NCBI GenBank assembly: GCA_963723745.1 | Contig: CAVRRZ010000005.1 | Span: forward strand, 868,001-932,000 | DNA length: 64,000 nucleotides | Origin: CAVRRZ01 sp963723745 | GTDB taxonomy: Bacteria; Actinomycetota; Actinomycetes; Mycobacteriales; Geodermatophilaceae | Direction: 5' to 3' | Shown: one piece after another, positions 54,527 through 62,838 of the stretch | How the letters are laid out: every line of letters starts with the position of its first letter | How positions within the stretch are numbered: the stretch's first letter is position 1 | Notes under the pieces: model-generated | What the model saw: only the letters and a program-made list of their open reading frames with translations | Told to the model about the DNA's origin: nothing | The model's database searches: none | Translations under genes and position numbers: made by a program

Positions 54527-55432
54527 TCATCCGGCGGTCGCGTACCGGGTCGGGTCCTTCTCGAAGGCACGACGGCAGCCCGGGCAGCAGAACCAGGTCG
54601 TGACCCCGTCGAGGGTGAGGTGCGGCGAGGCGTCGACGGCGGCCACCGTCATGCCGCAGACCGGGTCGACCGCCCGCGCCGGCTCGGCCGCGGGCGCAGC
54701 CGCCGGTCCCCCGTGCCGTTCGGCTGCCCGGCGTTCCTGGACCAGTTCGGCGAGCACCGACAGGGCGATCTCGGCCGCCGTCCGCCCGCCGATGTCCAGG
54801 CCGGCCGGGTTGTGCACGCGCGCGCGCTCGGCGTCGGGCACCTCGAGCGAGGCGAGGACGGCGGCGCCGCGGATCCGGCTGGCGATCAACCCGACGTAGG
54901 GCACCCCGAGGCGCAGCGCCGCGGTCAGCGCGGGCTCCTCGCCGCGGCCGTGGGAGGCGACGACCAGCGCGGCGTCGTCCGCACGGGGAGCGGCGGTCTC
55001 ACCCGACGTGAGCTCGACGGCGAAGCCGAGCGGGCGGCCGAGTTCGGCCAGTGCGACCGCGATCGGGCTCTCCCCCACCACCAGCAGCCGGGGTGCCGGC
55101 ACCTTGGGTTCGAGGAAGATCTCGACCGACCCGCCCGACAGGCACGGGTTGGCCACGGTGACCGCGCCGTCGTCCGTGGTCTGCGGCGGGGCCTGGCCCG
55201 CGACGATCCGCAGCAGCAGCGGCTCGTTGGTCGTCAGCGCCATCAGCCCGTACTCGCGCACGGAAGCCTCGGCGCAGGTGCCGCCGACGAACCCGTCGAT
55301 CCTGCCGTCGGCGCGGACCAGCGCAGTGTCGCCGGCGTGCGCGCTGGTCGGCTTCTGCGCCCGCACGACGGTGGCCTGGACGAACGGCTCCCGGCTGCGG
55401 GCCAGCTCGGCGGCGGTGTCGGTGACCGTCAT
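54527..55432 (-). CDS. XdhC/CoxF-family maturation protein fused to a YHS domain
   Basis: A 301-residue protein of three parts. First, an XdhC/CoxI domain with GFVGGTCAEASVREYGL and a conserved Cys. Second, a Rossmann-like domain (RLLVVGESPIAVALAELGR..GLIASRIR). Third, from about residue 255, a YHS domain: VDPVCGMTV, then a FCCPGC cluster and RRAFEKDPTRY. XdhC-type proteins hold and deliver the molybdenum cofactor to xanthine-oxidase-family enzymes. YHS domains bind metals, often copper. ATG 55432 follows GGAGG. It lies between coxL and coxD in a form I operon. Confidence 0.85.
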   Translation of the reverse strand: MTVTDTAAELARSREPFVQATVVRAQKPTSAHAGDTALVRADGRIDGFVGGTCAEASVREYGLMALTTNEPLLLRIVAGQAPPQTTDDGAVTVANPCLSGGSVEIFLEPKVPAPRLLVVGESPIAVALAELGRPLGFAVELTSGETAAPRADDAALVVASHGRGEEPALTAALRLGVPYVGLIASRIRGAAVLASLEVPDAERARVHNPAGLDIGGRTAAEIALSVLAELVQERRAAERHGGPAAAPAAEPARAVDPVCGMTVAAVDASPHLTLDGVTTWFCCPGCRRAFEKDPTRYATAG

Positions 55433-55446
55433 CGGCGCGTCCTCCC

Positions 55447-57840
55447 TCAGATCGGCGGGGTGGGGCGGCCCTGCATGGCCGCCCACACCCGCGCGGGCGT
55501 GCAGGGCATGTCCATGTGCGTGACGCCGAAGGGAGCCAGCGCGTCGACGACCGCGTTGACGACCGCCGGCGGCGAGCCGACGGTCGCCGACTCCCCGATC
55601 CCCTTCGCGCCGATCGGGTGGTGCGGCGAGGGGGTCACCGTGTGCCCGGTCTCCCAGTCCGGCACCTCCATCGAGGTGGGGATCAGGTAGTCCATGAACG
55701 ACCCGCCGAGGCAGTTGCCGTCCTCGTCGAAGCCGATGAACTCCATCAGCGCCATGCCGACGCCGTCGGCGAGCCCGCCGTGGATCTGGCCCTCGATGAT
55801 CATCGGGTTGATACGGGTACCGCAGTCGTCCACGGCCACGAACCGCCGGACGTGCACCTTGCCGGTGCCCGGGTCGACGTCCACCACGCAGATATAGGCG
55901 CCGAACGGGAAGGTCAGGTTGGGCGGGTCATAGGTGACCTCGGCGTCGAGGTTGCCGTCGATGCCCTCGGGCAGCGCGACGGTGCCGTGCGCGCCGAGCG
56001 CGATCTCCTGGATGGTCTTGCCGACGCCCGGGTCGCCCTTGACGAACCAGCGGCCCTTCTCCCACTCGAGGTCCTCGGGCCGGGTCTCGAGCATCGCCGC
56101 GGCGATCGCCCGCGCCTTGTCCTTGATCTTGCGGGCGGTGAGCGCGACCGCTGCGCCGCTCACGGGGGTGGACCGGCTGCCGTAGGTGCCCAGCCCGAAC
56201 GGTGTCTGATCGGTGTCGCCGTGCACGACGTCGATGTCCTCGGGCGGGATGCCGAGCTCCTCGGCGACGATCTGGGCGAACGTCGTCTCGTGGCCCTGCC
56301 CCTGGCTCTGCACCGACAACCGGACGACGGCCTTGCCGGTCGGGTGCACCCGTACCTCGGCCCCGTCGGCCATGCCGAGGCCGACGATGTCCATGTGCTT
56401 GCGCGGGCCGGCGCCGACGGTCTCGGTGAAGAACGAGACCCCGATGCCCATCAGCTCGCCGCGGGCCCGCTTCTCGGCCTGCTCGCGCAGCAGGTCGTCG
56501 TACCCGGCCATCTGCATCGCCAGCCGCATGGTCGGCTCGTAGTCGCCGGAGTCGTACTCCCAGCCGGTCTTGTTCGGGTACGGGAACTGCTCGGGGCGGA
56601 TGAAGTTCTTCAACCGGAGCTCGGCGGGGTCCATCTCCAGCTCGTCGGCCAGGACGTCGACCATCCGCTCGACCAGGTACACCGCCTCGGTCACCCGGAA
56701 CGAGCAGGCGTAGGCGACGCCGCCCGGCGCCTTGTTGGTGTAGACGCCGGTCACCTTGCAGTGCGCGGCCTGCAGGTCGTAGCTGCCGGTGAAGATGTGG
56801 AAGAAGCCGGCCGGGTACTTGGTCGGCTGCGCGGTGGCGTTGAACGCACCGTGGTCGGCCAGCACCTCGGTGCGGACGGCGAGGATCTTGCCCTCCTTCG
56901 TCGCCGCGACCTCGCCCTTCATGATGTAGTCGCGGGCGAACGAGGTGCTCATCAGGTTCTCGGAGCGGTCCTCCACCCACTTCACCGGCTTGCCGGTCAC
57001 GATCGACCCGACGACGGCCAGGATGTAGCCGGGGTAGATGCCGACCTTGTTGCCGAAGCCACCGCCGATGTCGGGGCTGATCACCCGGATCTTGTGCTCG
57101 GGGATGCCGGCCACCATCGCGAACAGCGTCCGGTGGGCGTGCGGCGCCTGGGTGGTCTCGTAGAGGGTCAGCCTGCCCTCGATCGGCTCGTAGTCGGCGA
57201 TCGCGCCACAGGTCTCCATGGGCGCCGGGTGCACCCGCGGGTAGACCACCTCCTGGCTCACCACGACGTCGGCGGCGGCGAACACCGCGTCGGTCTCGGC
57301 GGCGTCGCCGGCCTCCCAGTCGAAGATGTGGTTGTCCGTGCGGCCCTCGAGGTCGGTGCGGATCACCGGGGCGCCCGGGTCGAGCGCCCGGCGCGCGTCG
57401 ATGACCGGCTCGAGCTGCTCGTACTCGACGTCGATGAGTTCGAGCGCGTCGCGGGCGGAGTAGCGGTCGTCGGCGACGACGAAGGCCACCTCCTGACCCT
57501 GGAAGCGCACCTTGTCCGTGGCCAGCACGGCCTGGACGTCGGCCGACAGGGTCGGCGCCCAGGCGAGGTTGAGCCCCTCGAGGTCCTTGCCGGTGATGAC
57601 CGCGTGCACCTTCGGGTGGGCCAGCGCCTCCGTGGTGTCGATGGAGACCAGCCGGGCGTGCGCCATCGGCGAGCGGAGGATCGCGCCGTGCAGCATGCCC
57701 GGCAGCACGAAGTCGTCGAGGTAGTGGCCCTTGCCGCGGACGAACCGCGGGTCCTCCTTGCGCTGGATCCGGCCGAAGCCGATCGGCCGTTCGGCGGCGG
57801 TGGCCGAGGGGTTGGCGGGGCGTTCCTCGACGGCGGTCAT
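55447..57840 (-). CDS. coxL: Aerobic carbon monoxide dehydrogenase large subunit, form I
   Basis: A 797-residue molybdopterin protein that oxidises CO to CO2 at a Mo-S-Cu centre. The diagnostic form I active-site loop AYACSFR is present (Cys near residue 379; the Cys binds copper). Glutamine/cofactor motifs include GGGFGNKVG, RLSVQSQGQGHETTFAQI and the catalytic Glu in GAKGIGESATVGSPP. Length is near the 809 residues of the Oligotropha enzyme. ATG 57840 overlaps the coxS stop (ATGA). Form I enzymes scavenge CO, even at trace concentrations, to feed respiration. Confidence 0.95.
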   Translation of the reverse strand: MTAVEERPANPSATAAERPIGFGRIQRKEDPRFVRGKGHYLDDFVLPGMLHGAILRSPMAHARLVSIDTTEALAHPKVHAVITGKDLEGLNLAWAPTLSADVQAVLATDKVRFQGQEVAFVVADDRYSARDALELIDVEYEQLEPVIDARRALDPGAPVIRTDLEGRTDNHIFDWEAGDAAETDAVFAAADVVVSQEVVYPRVHPAPMETCGAIADYEPIEGRLTLYETTQAPHAHRTLFAMVAGIPEHKIRVISPDIGGGFGNKVGIYPGYILAVVGSIVTGKPVKWVEDRSENLMSTSFARDYIMKGEVAATKEGKILAVRTEVLADHGAFNATAQPTKYPAGFFHIFTGSYDLQAAHCKVTGVYTNKAPGGVAYACSFRVTEAVYLVERMVDVLADELEMDPAELRLKNFIRPEQFPYPNKTGWEYDSGDYEPTMRLAMQMAGYDDLLREQAEKRARGELMGIGVSFFTETVGAGPRKHMDIVGLGMADGAEVRVHPTGKAVVRLSVQSQGQGHETTFAQIVAEELGIPPEDIDVVHGDTDQTPFGLGTYGSRSTPVSGAAVALTARKIKDKARAIAAAMLETRPEDLEWEKGRWFVKGDPGVGKTIQEIALGAHGTVALPEGIDGNLDAEVTYDPPNLTFPFGAYICVVDVDPGTGKVHVRRFVAVDDCGTRINPMIIEGQIHGGLADGVGMALMEFIGFDEDGNCLGGSFMDYLIPTSMEVPDWETGHTVTPSPHHPIGAKGIGESATVGSPPAVVNAVVDALAPFGVTHMDMPCTPARVWAAMQGRPTPPI

Positions 57841-58325
57841 GCCGGCACCTCCTCGGTGCTCTCCGTGGCCGGGTGAGCCGCGGCCCACTGGATCGAGCGC
57901 ACGATGGTGGCGTAGCCGGTGCACCGGCAGATCTGGCCGGAGATGGCCTCCCGGATCTCGCCCTCGTCCGGGTCCGGGTTGCGATCCAGCAGGGCGCGGG
58001 CGGTGAGCATCATCCCGGGCGTGCAGAAGCCGCACTGCAGCCCGTGCTCCTCCATGAAGCCCTGCTGCACGGGGTCCAGCGTGGCGCCGTCGGCCAGTCC
58101 CTCGACGGTGCGCACCTCGTGCCCGTCGGTCATCGCGGCCAGCGCGGTGCAGGACTTGACCGGCTCGCCGTCGACGAGCACGACGCAGGTACCGCAGTTG
58201 CTGGTGTCGCAGCCCCAGTGCGTGCCGGTGAGGCCGAGGGTCTCGCGCAGGAAGTGCACGAGCAGCAGCCGGGGTTCGACGTCGCGGGTGACCTCGGTGC
58301 CGTTGACCGTCATGGTGACCTGCAT
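57837..58325 (-). CDS. coxS: Carbon monoxide dehydrogenase small subunit ([2Fe-2S])
   Basis: A 162-residue iron-sulfur subunit with both [2Fe-2S] motifs: N-terminal CDTSNCGTCVV..SC, and C-terminal CGFCTPGM with ICRCTGY. It relays electrons from the CoxL molybdenum site to the CoxM flavin. It starts at ATG 58325, 3 bases after the coxM stop. Confidence 0.95.
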   Translation of the reverse strand: MQVTMTVNGTEVTRDVEPRLLLVHFLRETLGLTGTHWGCDTSNCGTCVVLVDGEPVKSCTALAAMTDGHEVRTVEGLADGATLDPVQQGFMEEHGLQCGFCTPGMMLTARALLDRNPDPDEGEIREAISGQICRCTGYATIVRSIQWAAAHPATESTEEVPA

Positions 58326-58328
58326 GGC

Positions 58329-59207
58329 TCAGCCCTCCAGGGATGCGGTGGCGCGGGTGGTGGCGCTGCGCAGCGCCCGGCGGGTGAGTTCGTCGGCGAG
58401 GTGGCGCTTGTAGTCGACCGGTCCGCGCTGGTCCTCGACGGGTGAGCTGGCCGCGGCCGCCCGCCGTCCGGCCTCGGCGAACAGCTCCTCGGTCGGCCGT
58501 TCGCCGGGCAGCACGGACATCGCGTCGGTGGCGCAGCCCCAGAGCCCGAGCGCGGTGAGCCCGATCGCGGCGTCCTCGATCGTGCCGTCCGGTGCCAGCC
58601 GGACCGCCGCGCCGGCGGCGCCCACCGCCCAGTCGCCGACGCGGCGCTCGACCTTCTCGTAGGCGCTGCCCGACCGCGGCCGGATCGGCAGCCGGATCTC
58701 GGTGATCAGCTCGTGCTGCTCGCAGGTCGTCTCGTACGGACCCATGTGCAGGTCCTCGATGCTGATCACCCGGGGTCCCGCGGGGCCGGTGATGACGACG
58801 CTCGCGTGCAGGACGTCGCAGACCGTCGTCAGGTCCTCGGCCGGGTCGGCCTGGCCGAGCGAACCGCCGATCGTGCCGCGGTTGCGGACGACGGGGTCGG
58901 CGATGACCCGCTCGGCGTCGTGGACGATCGGGAACCGCCGGCCGACGATCTCGGAGGCGAGCAGCGTCGCGTGGCGGGTGAGCGCGCCGATGCGCACCTC
59001 GTCGGGGGTCTCGGTGATGTGGTCGAGCTCGGCCACGTCGTTGATGTCGATCAGCCATTCGGGCCGGGCCAGCCGGAGCTTCATCATCGGCAGCAGGCTG
59101 TGCCCGCCGGCGATGACGCGGGCCTCCGGGCCGTGCCGTTCGAGCAGGTCGAGTGCGTCGCCGACGCTGGTCGCGCGCACGTAGTCGAAGGGGGCGGGCA
59201 CCTGCAC
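58329..59207 (-). CDS. coxM: Carbon monoxide dehydrogenase medium (FAD) subunit
   Basis: A 292-residue flavoprotein. The two FAD-binding motifs known from CoxM, AGGHS (in VIAGGHSLLPMM) and TIGG (in RGTIGGSLGQADP), are exact. The start GTG 59207 has GGAGGT 5 bases upstream; the upstream in-frame ATG lacks such a site. It is the first gene of the operon, so the order is coxM-coxS-coxL-xdhC/YHS-coxD-coxE. Confidence 0.93.
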   Translation of the reverse strand: MQVPAPFDYVRATSVGDALDLLERHGPEARVIAGGHSLLPMMKLRLARPEWLIDINDVAELDHITETPDEVRIGALTRHATLLASEIVGRRFPIVHDAERVIADPVVRNRGTIGGSLGQADPAEDLTTVCDVLHASVVITGPAGPRVISIEDLHMGPYETTCEQHELITEIRLPIRPRSGSAYEKVERRVGDWAVGAAGAAVRLAPDGTIEDAAIGLTALGLWGCATDAMSVLPGERPTEELFAEAGRRAAAASSPVEDQRGPVDYKRHLADELTRRALRSATTRATASLEG

Positions 59208-59294
59208 GGAGCACCTCCGTTCCACGGGAGCTCCGACGGCGGGGCCCCGGTGACCGGAGCCTTGTGACGCGGCTGTGACGGTGTCAACATCGCG

Positions 59295-59310
59295 ATAACC
59301 GATCGGTTAT
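59295..59310. promoter_or_regulatory. Perfect palindrome in the cox/LysR divergent region
   Basis: ATAACCGATCGGTTAT is a perfect 16-bp palindrome with LysR-type T-N11-A symmetry, unusually AT-rich for this genome. It lies 9 bases before the LysR start and 88 bases upstream of coxM, a good place for autorepression together with control of cox. Nearby TGTGAC repeats (59265 and 59275) might be half sites of another regulator. Confidence 0.65.
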
Positions 59311-59318
59311 GAGGAACG

Positions 59319-60275
59319 ATGACGTTCACCCAGCTCCGCACGTTCGCGCTCGTCGCCGAGCTGGGCTCGCTGCGGGCCGCCGCCGCGGCGCTGGGCGTGA
59401 GCGAGCCGGCGGTGTCGGCGGCGGTCGCCGCGCTGCGCGCCGACCTCGGCGATGCCCTCTTTGTCCGGACGGCGACCGGCATCGCGCTGACCCCCGGGGG
59501 GCGCGCCCTGGCGTCCCGGGCCCGGGAGCTCGTGCGCCTGGCCGACCGAGCCCGCCGCGAGGTGGGCGAGGCGGCGACGTCGCTGGGCCGGCTGCCGGTC
59601 GTGGCGACGGCGGCGTGCGCGGAGCACGTCGTCGGCACCGTGGTCGACGCGTACTCCCGGTCCGTGCCGCGTGCGGCGGTGGAGGTCACCATCGGCTCGG
59701 TCGAGTGCGCAGCGGTGGCCCTGGACGACGGCACCGCCGACCTGGCCCTCGGCTTGCGCCCGCTCCCCGTCGAGGGCCAGTCGGTGGAGTCCGTGCCCTT
59801 CCTCCGGTACGCGCGGATCGCCGTCGTCGCACCGGACCATCCGCTCACCCGACGGGCCCGCCCCGGGGGCGCCCAGCTGGGCGCCCACTCGTGGCTGACC
59901 GGGCCGTCCGGCTGGGAGCCGGGGAGCGCGGAGGCCCGCTGGGCGGCCGACACCGGCGCCGTGCGCGACGTGGTGCCGCTCCAGAGCGAGGCGGCGGCGC
60001 TGGCGCGGGTGCGCAGCGGGGAGGGCGTGATGCTCGCGCTGGGGCACGCCGTCCGCGAGGACCTGCGTTCGGGCGCCGTCGTCCGCGTGCCCGTCCCCGG
60101 GACGCCGGTCAGCGGGCTGTGGTGGTCGAGCGTGCCCGGGGCCGGGCGGGCGACGCCCGCGGCGCGGGCGCTGCAACGGTTCCTGACCACCCCGGAGGCG
60201 ACGACCGCGCTGATGGCCCGGCCAGGTCGGAGCGAGCGCCGGCACCCGCGGGTGCGGGTGGAGCTCTGGAGCTGA
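59319..60275 (+). CDS. LysR-family transcriptional regulator, probable cox regulator
   Basis: A 318-residue LTTR. The N-terminal winged helix is FTQLRTFALVAELGSLRAAA..GVSEPAVSAAV, then a substrate-binding domain from about residue 92 (LPVVATAACAEHVVG, ALDDGTADLALGLRPLP, VVAPDHPLT). It is divergent from coxM across a 111-base gap with a perfect palindrome. Control of CO dehydrogenase is inferred from position only. ATG 59319 is preceded by GAGGAA. Confidence 0.87.
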   Translation: MTFTQLRTFALVAELGSLRAAAAALGVSEPAVSAAVAALRADLGDALFVRTATGIALTPGGRALASRARELVRLADRARREVGEAATSLGRLPVVATAACAEHVVGTVVDAYSRSVPRAAVEVTIGSVECAAVALDDGTADLALGLRPLPVEGQSVESVPFLRYARIAVVAPDHPLTRRARPGGAQLGAHSWLTGPSGWEPGSAEARWAADTGAVRDVVPLQSEAAALARVRSGEGVMLALGHAVREDLRSGAVVRVPVPGTPVSGLWWSSVPGAGRATPAARALQRFLTTPEATTALMARPGRSERRHPRVRVELWS

Positions 60276-60364
60276 TGCCGTGTCCGGCAACGCTCGCCCT
60301 GGAGGCCGCCCATGGGACAGGACCCGCCGGCGCGGCGGGCTTGACCGCCGTTTTACGCACGGAC

Positions 60365-60390
60365 GCTGTTATCCCGCGCGGGATAACAGC
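60365..60390. repeat. 26-bp perfect palindrome between convergent genes
   Basis: The 13-base arm GCTGTTATCCCGC is followed directly by its exact complement; with one mismatch the symmetry extends to 34 bases (60361-60394). It lies in the 153-base gap between the LysR gene and the minus-strand acidic protein gene, the place of a bidirectional terminator. Its AT-rich TTATCCC half differs from the 22-bp family. Confidence 0.75.
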
Positions 60391-60428
60391 ATCCATGCGC
60401 ATGACGGCGGACATGCGCCCCGGCCCGC

Positions 60429-60758
60429 CTAGACCGACTCCTCCCCCGCCGCCCTGAGGTCGGACGCCCGGGCGCCGCGCTGCGACTGGGCCGCGCCGGA
60501 ACTCTGTGACTCCGGGTCGGTGGCGGTCGACGCGTCGTCGCCCCCGTCCCCGAGGACGACCTGCCCCTCGGTCATCTCCGGGTCCCCGGCGGCCCGCTCG
60601 ACCGGTGCCTCGCCGGACTTCGTCCGCTCGGGCCGGTCGTGCACGTCCTGGACGGAGCTGCCCCGCTCGGCGACCTCGATGGCCTCGGCGACGTCCTCGC
60701 CGCTGCGGGCGTGGTCGGCGGACGTGCCGTCCGTGTCCGGTTCCCGGGGGCTGCTCAT
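60429..60758 (-). CDS. Small acidic, disordered protein of unknown function
   Basis: A 109-residue hydrophilic protein rich in Asp, Glu, Ser and Gly with no hydrophobic core. The start ATG 60758 follows GGAGGA at good distance, which argues that it is translated. I do not recognise a family. Confidence 0.6.
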   Translation of the reverse strand: MSSPREPDTDGTSADHARSGEDVAEAIEVAERGSSVQDVHDRPERTKSGEAPVERAAGDPEMTEGQVVLGDGGDDASTATDPESQSSGAAQSQRGARASDLRAAGEESV

Positions 60759-60827
60759 GGGGTCCTCCGCGCGTCGTCGGGCTGGATGCGGGCAGTGTCG
60801 CGGCGCGACCCGGCGCGGGCAAGGGGG

Positions 60828-61781
60828 TCAGTCGGACCGCGCGGCGGCCAGCTGCTGGGCGTGGGAGACGGCCCGGTCGCGCAGCTCGGCGGCGTCGTGC
60901 GCCTCCCGCTCGGCGGCGGAGCTGCGTCGCTGGGCCCGCTTGAGCGCGGTCTCGGTCTCGGCGGCCGCGCGCTCGGCGTCGGCGAGCTGGTCGGCGAGCT
61001 CGTCCACCCGCGCCCGCAGTTCGCTGCGACGGGCCTCGATCTCCTCGGTCTGTCGCCGCAGTTCCTCGGCCGCGGTCGCCGCCTCCTCCGCGGCCGCTGT
61101 CGCCTGCTCGGCGGCCTCCTGCGCCCGCGCCAGTTCACGGCGCCACTTCTCCTCCGCTGCCCGTCGGCGCTCCTCCGCCGCGCGCCGGGCCTCCTCGCGG
61201 CGCGCCTCGTCGTCCCGCCGCGGTCGGGCCTTCGCGCCGGTGTCCTTCTTCGGCGTCGGCGCCGGCTTCTGCTTGGGCGGTGGGACCACCCGCAGGTGGG
61301 GCCGCCCGGTCAGCCCCATGCCGCTGTAGGACAGCGGCGAGGTCAGCCGGCCCTCCAGCAGCGCCTCCCCCGCCTCCGGGTCGGCCATGGCGGCGCGCAG
61401 GGTCTCCTCGATCTGCTGGGCGGCGCCGGTGCTCACCGGGTGGGCGAGCTCGTGGGCCAGGCCGCGCGCCTGCCGGGTGAGCGCGCTGACCAGCTGCCGC
61501 CGCTGCACGTCGAGGGCGCGCAGCTGGTCGCCCTGCAGGTTCTGCTGCGCCTCCCGGAGCAGGCCGCCGAGCTCGACGAGGCTCTCGATCTCCTCGCGGG
61601 CGTGCCGCACCAGCACGTTGCACGCCCACGCCGCGGCCGAGGGTTTGCCGAGCGCCTTGATCTCGGCCGCGAGCGACCGGTCGCCGTCCGCGCGCGCCTC
61701 CTGCTCCCGCGCGGTGCGCGCCGCCATGAACTCGTCCGGGTGCAGGCCGTACAGCTCGTCGGCGACCTCGTCGACATCCAC
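60828..61781 (-). CDS. Conserved actinobacterial coiled-coil protein of unknown function
   Basis: About 317 residues. The N-terminal segment (LHPDEFMAARTAREQEARADGD and KALGKPSAAAWACNVLVRH) recurs in many actinobacterial hypothetical proteins. A 120-residue charged coiled coil follows a proline/lysine linker (PPPKQKPAPTPKKD). The start GTG 61781 matches the conserved domain; ATG 61805 is an alternative. Function is unknown. Confidence 0.7.
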   Translation of the reverse strand: MDVDEVADELYGLHPDEFMAARTAREQEARADGDRSLAAEIKALGKPSAAAWACNVLVRHAREEIESLVELGGLLREAQQNLQGDQLRALDVQRRQLVSALTRQARGLAHELAHPVSTGAAQQIEETLRAAMADPEAGEALLEGRLTSPLSYSGMGLTGRPHLRVVPPPKQKPAPTPKKDTGAKARPRRDDEARREEARRAAEERRRAAEEKWRRELARAQEAAEQATAAAEEAATAAEELRRQTEEIEARRSELRARVDELADQLADAERAAAETETALKRAQRRSSAAEREAHDAAELRDRAVSHAQQLAAARSD

Positions 61782-61870
61782 GCCGGGACTGTGCCACGAG
61801 CGCATGCGCCGGCGCCCGGTCCCTGCGCGGGAAGCCGCGCGCCGGATCGGCCGGGGGTCAGGCGCAGCAG

Positions 61871-62365
61871 TCAGCAGCAGGCGGCGGCGGGGGCCCGGTG
61901 CGCTGGTGTGTCGTACCCGGTGGCGTCGGGGGTGCAGCAGGTGCCGTCGCCGGCGACGGCGGACAGCTCGAGCGCCGTGCGGCCCTCCAGGTCGGGGCGG
62001 GCGTCGGCCTTGACGGTGTAGACCTCCCACGGCTCACCGCCGGGGCCGGTCACCCAGACCTTGTCCTGCAGCGCGTAGCAACACGTGGTGCCGTCCTCGG
62101 CCCGGGTGGCGAGGCCGGCGTCGGCGAGCCGGTTCGTGGCGGCGGCCACCTCGCCGGTGGACGCGACCTCCACGCCGAGGTGGTCCATGCGCGTGGCCTC
62201 GCCGGCCTCGCCCTCCAGCAGCACCAGCTTCAGCGCCGGCTCGGCGATGGCGAAGTTCGCGTATCCCGGACGGCGCTTGGCGGGCTCTGCGGCGAACAGG
62301 CGCGAGTAGAAGTCCACCGCCGCGTCGAGGTCGGCGACGCGGAGGGCCAGCTGGATGCGGGACAT
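61871..62365 (-). CDS. arsI: ArsI/CadI-type organoarsenical C-As lyase
   Basis: A 164-residue vicinal-oxygen-chelate protein. It opens SRIQLALRVADLDAAVDFYS and includes AKRRPGYANFAIAEPALKLVL, HLGVEV, the cysteine pair in GTTCCYALQDKVWVTGP that binds the organoarsenical in ArsI, and EVYTV. It splits the C-As bond of trivalent methyl- or aryl-arsenicals using Fe(II) and O2. The C-terminus carries two further Cys clusters (GTCCTP and a terminal CC). ATG 62365 follows GAAGGAG. Divergent from arsR. Confidence 0.87.
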   Translation of the reverse strand: MSRIQLALRVADLDAAVDFYSRLFAAEPAKRRPGYANFAIAEPALKLVLLEGEAGEATRMDHLGVEVASTGEVAAATNRLADAGLATRAEDGTTCCYALQDKVWVTGPGGEPWEVYTVKADARPDLEGRTALELSAVAGDGTCCTPDATGYDTPAHRAPAAACC

Positions 62366-62384
62366 GTCGTGCGCTCCTTCAGTA

Positions 62385-62406
62385 GACATCGATGGTTGTC
62401 GATGTC
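62385..62406. promoter_or_regulatory. Likely ArsR operator
   Basis: GACATCGA (62385-62392) faces its exact complement TCGATGTC (62399-62406) across 6 bases. It is in the 128-base arsI-arsR gap, which is markedly AT-rich from 62420 to 62462 and holds further TTGTCAAT/TATGTCGATAT half sites. Position and symmetry fit an ArsR-family dimer site overlapping the arsI ribosome-site region. Confidence 0.6.
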
Positions 62407-62493
62407 CAAGAACGGTGGACCATCCATCGATCATTGTCAATACGATCTATGTCGATATTATGGCCGACGATGTCCCGACGTGAGGAGACCGTC

Positions 62494-62838
62494 ATGACCG
62501 AGCCGGCCCTGGCCTGCTGCACCCCGTTGACCGGGACCGCGATGTCCGAGGAGCAGGCCGAGCAGGTGGCGCCCCTGCTGAAGGCGCTGGCCGACCCGGT
62601 TCGGCTGCGCCTGGTCAGCCTCATCTCCTCGAGCGCCACCGGCGAGGCCTGCGTGTGCGACCTCAACGGCGCCTTCGACCTGACCCAGGCCACGATCAGC
62701 CACCACCTGAAGGTGCTGCACACCGCGGGCCTGCTCGACCGCGAGAAGCGGGGGGTGTGGGTCTACTACGCCGTCCGCCGGGAGGCGCTGGCCGCGATCG
62801 CCGGCCTGTTCGACACCGCCGTCCTCAGCCCGGCATGA
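62494..62838 (+). CDS. arsR: ArsR-family arsenite-responsive repressor
   Basis: A 114-residue winged-helix repressor. Arsenite ligands are likely the CVC pair in EACVCDL, and a CC pair at the N-terminus (ALACC), an arrangement like the actinobacterial ArsR with Cys15/Cys16/Cys55. The recognition helix is in LTQATISHHLKVL. ATG 62494 follows GAGGAG. The stop overlaps the acr3 start (ATGA). Confidence 0.9.
   Translation: MTEPALACCTPLTGTAMSEEQAEQVAPLLKALADPVRLRLVSLISSSATGEACVCDLNGAFDLTQATISHHLKVLHTAGLLDREKRGVWVYYAVRREALAAIAGLFDTAVLSPA

Noticed and set aside
55516..57876. Long plus-strand frame of about 786 residues opposite coxL
   Set aside because: Mirror of the strongly biased coxL codons; Arg/Val/Asp/Gly-rich with no domain, and coxL is unmistakable on the other strand.
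57841..59214. Upstream extension of the coxL frame through coxS and coxM giving a 1255-residue protein
   Set aside because: The extra part is out-of-frame cox sequence; coxL starts at ATG 57840 overlapping the coxS stop, and its length then matches the family.
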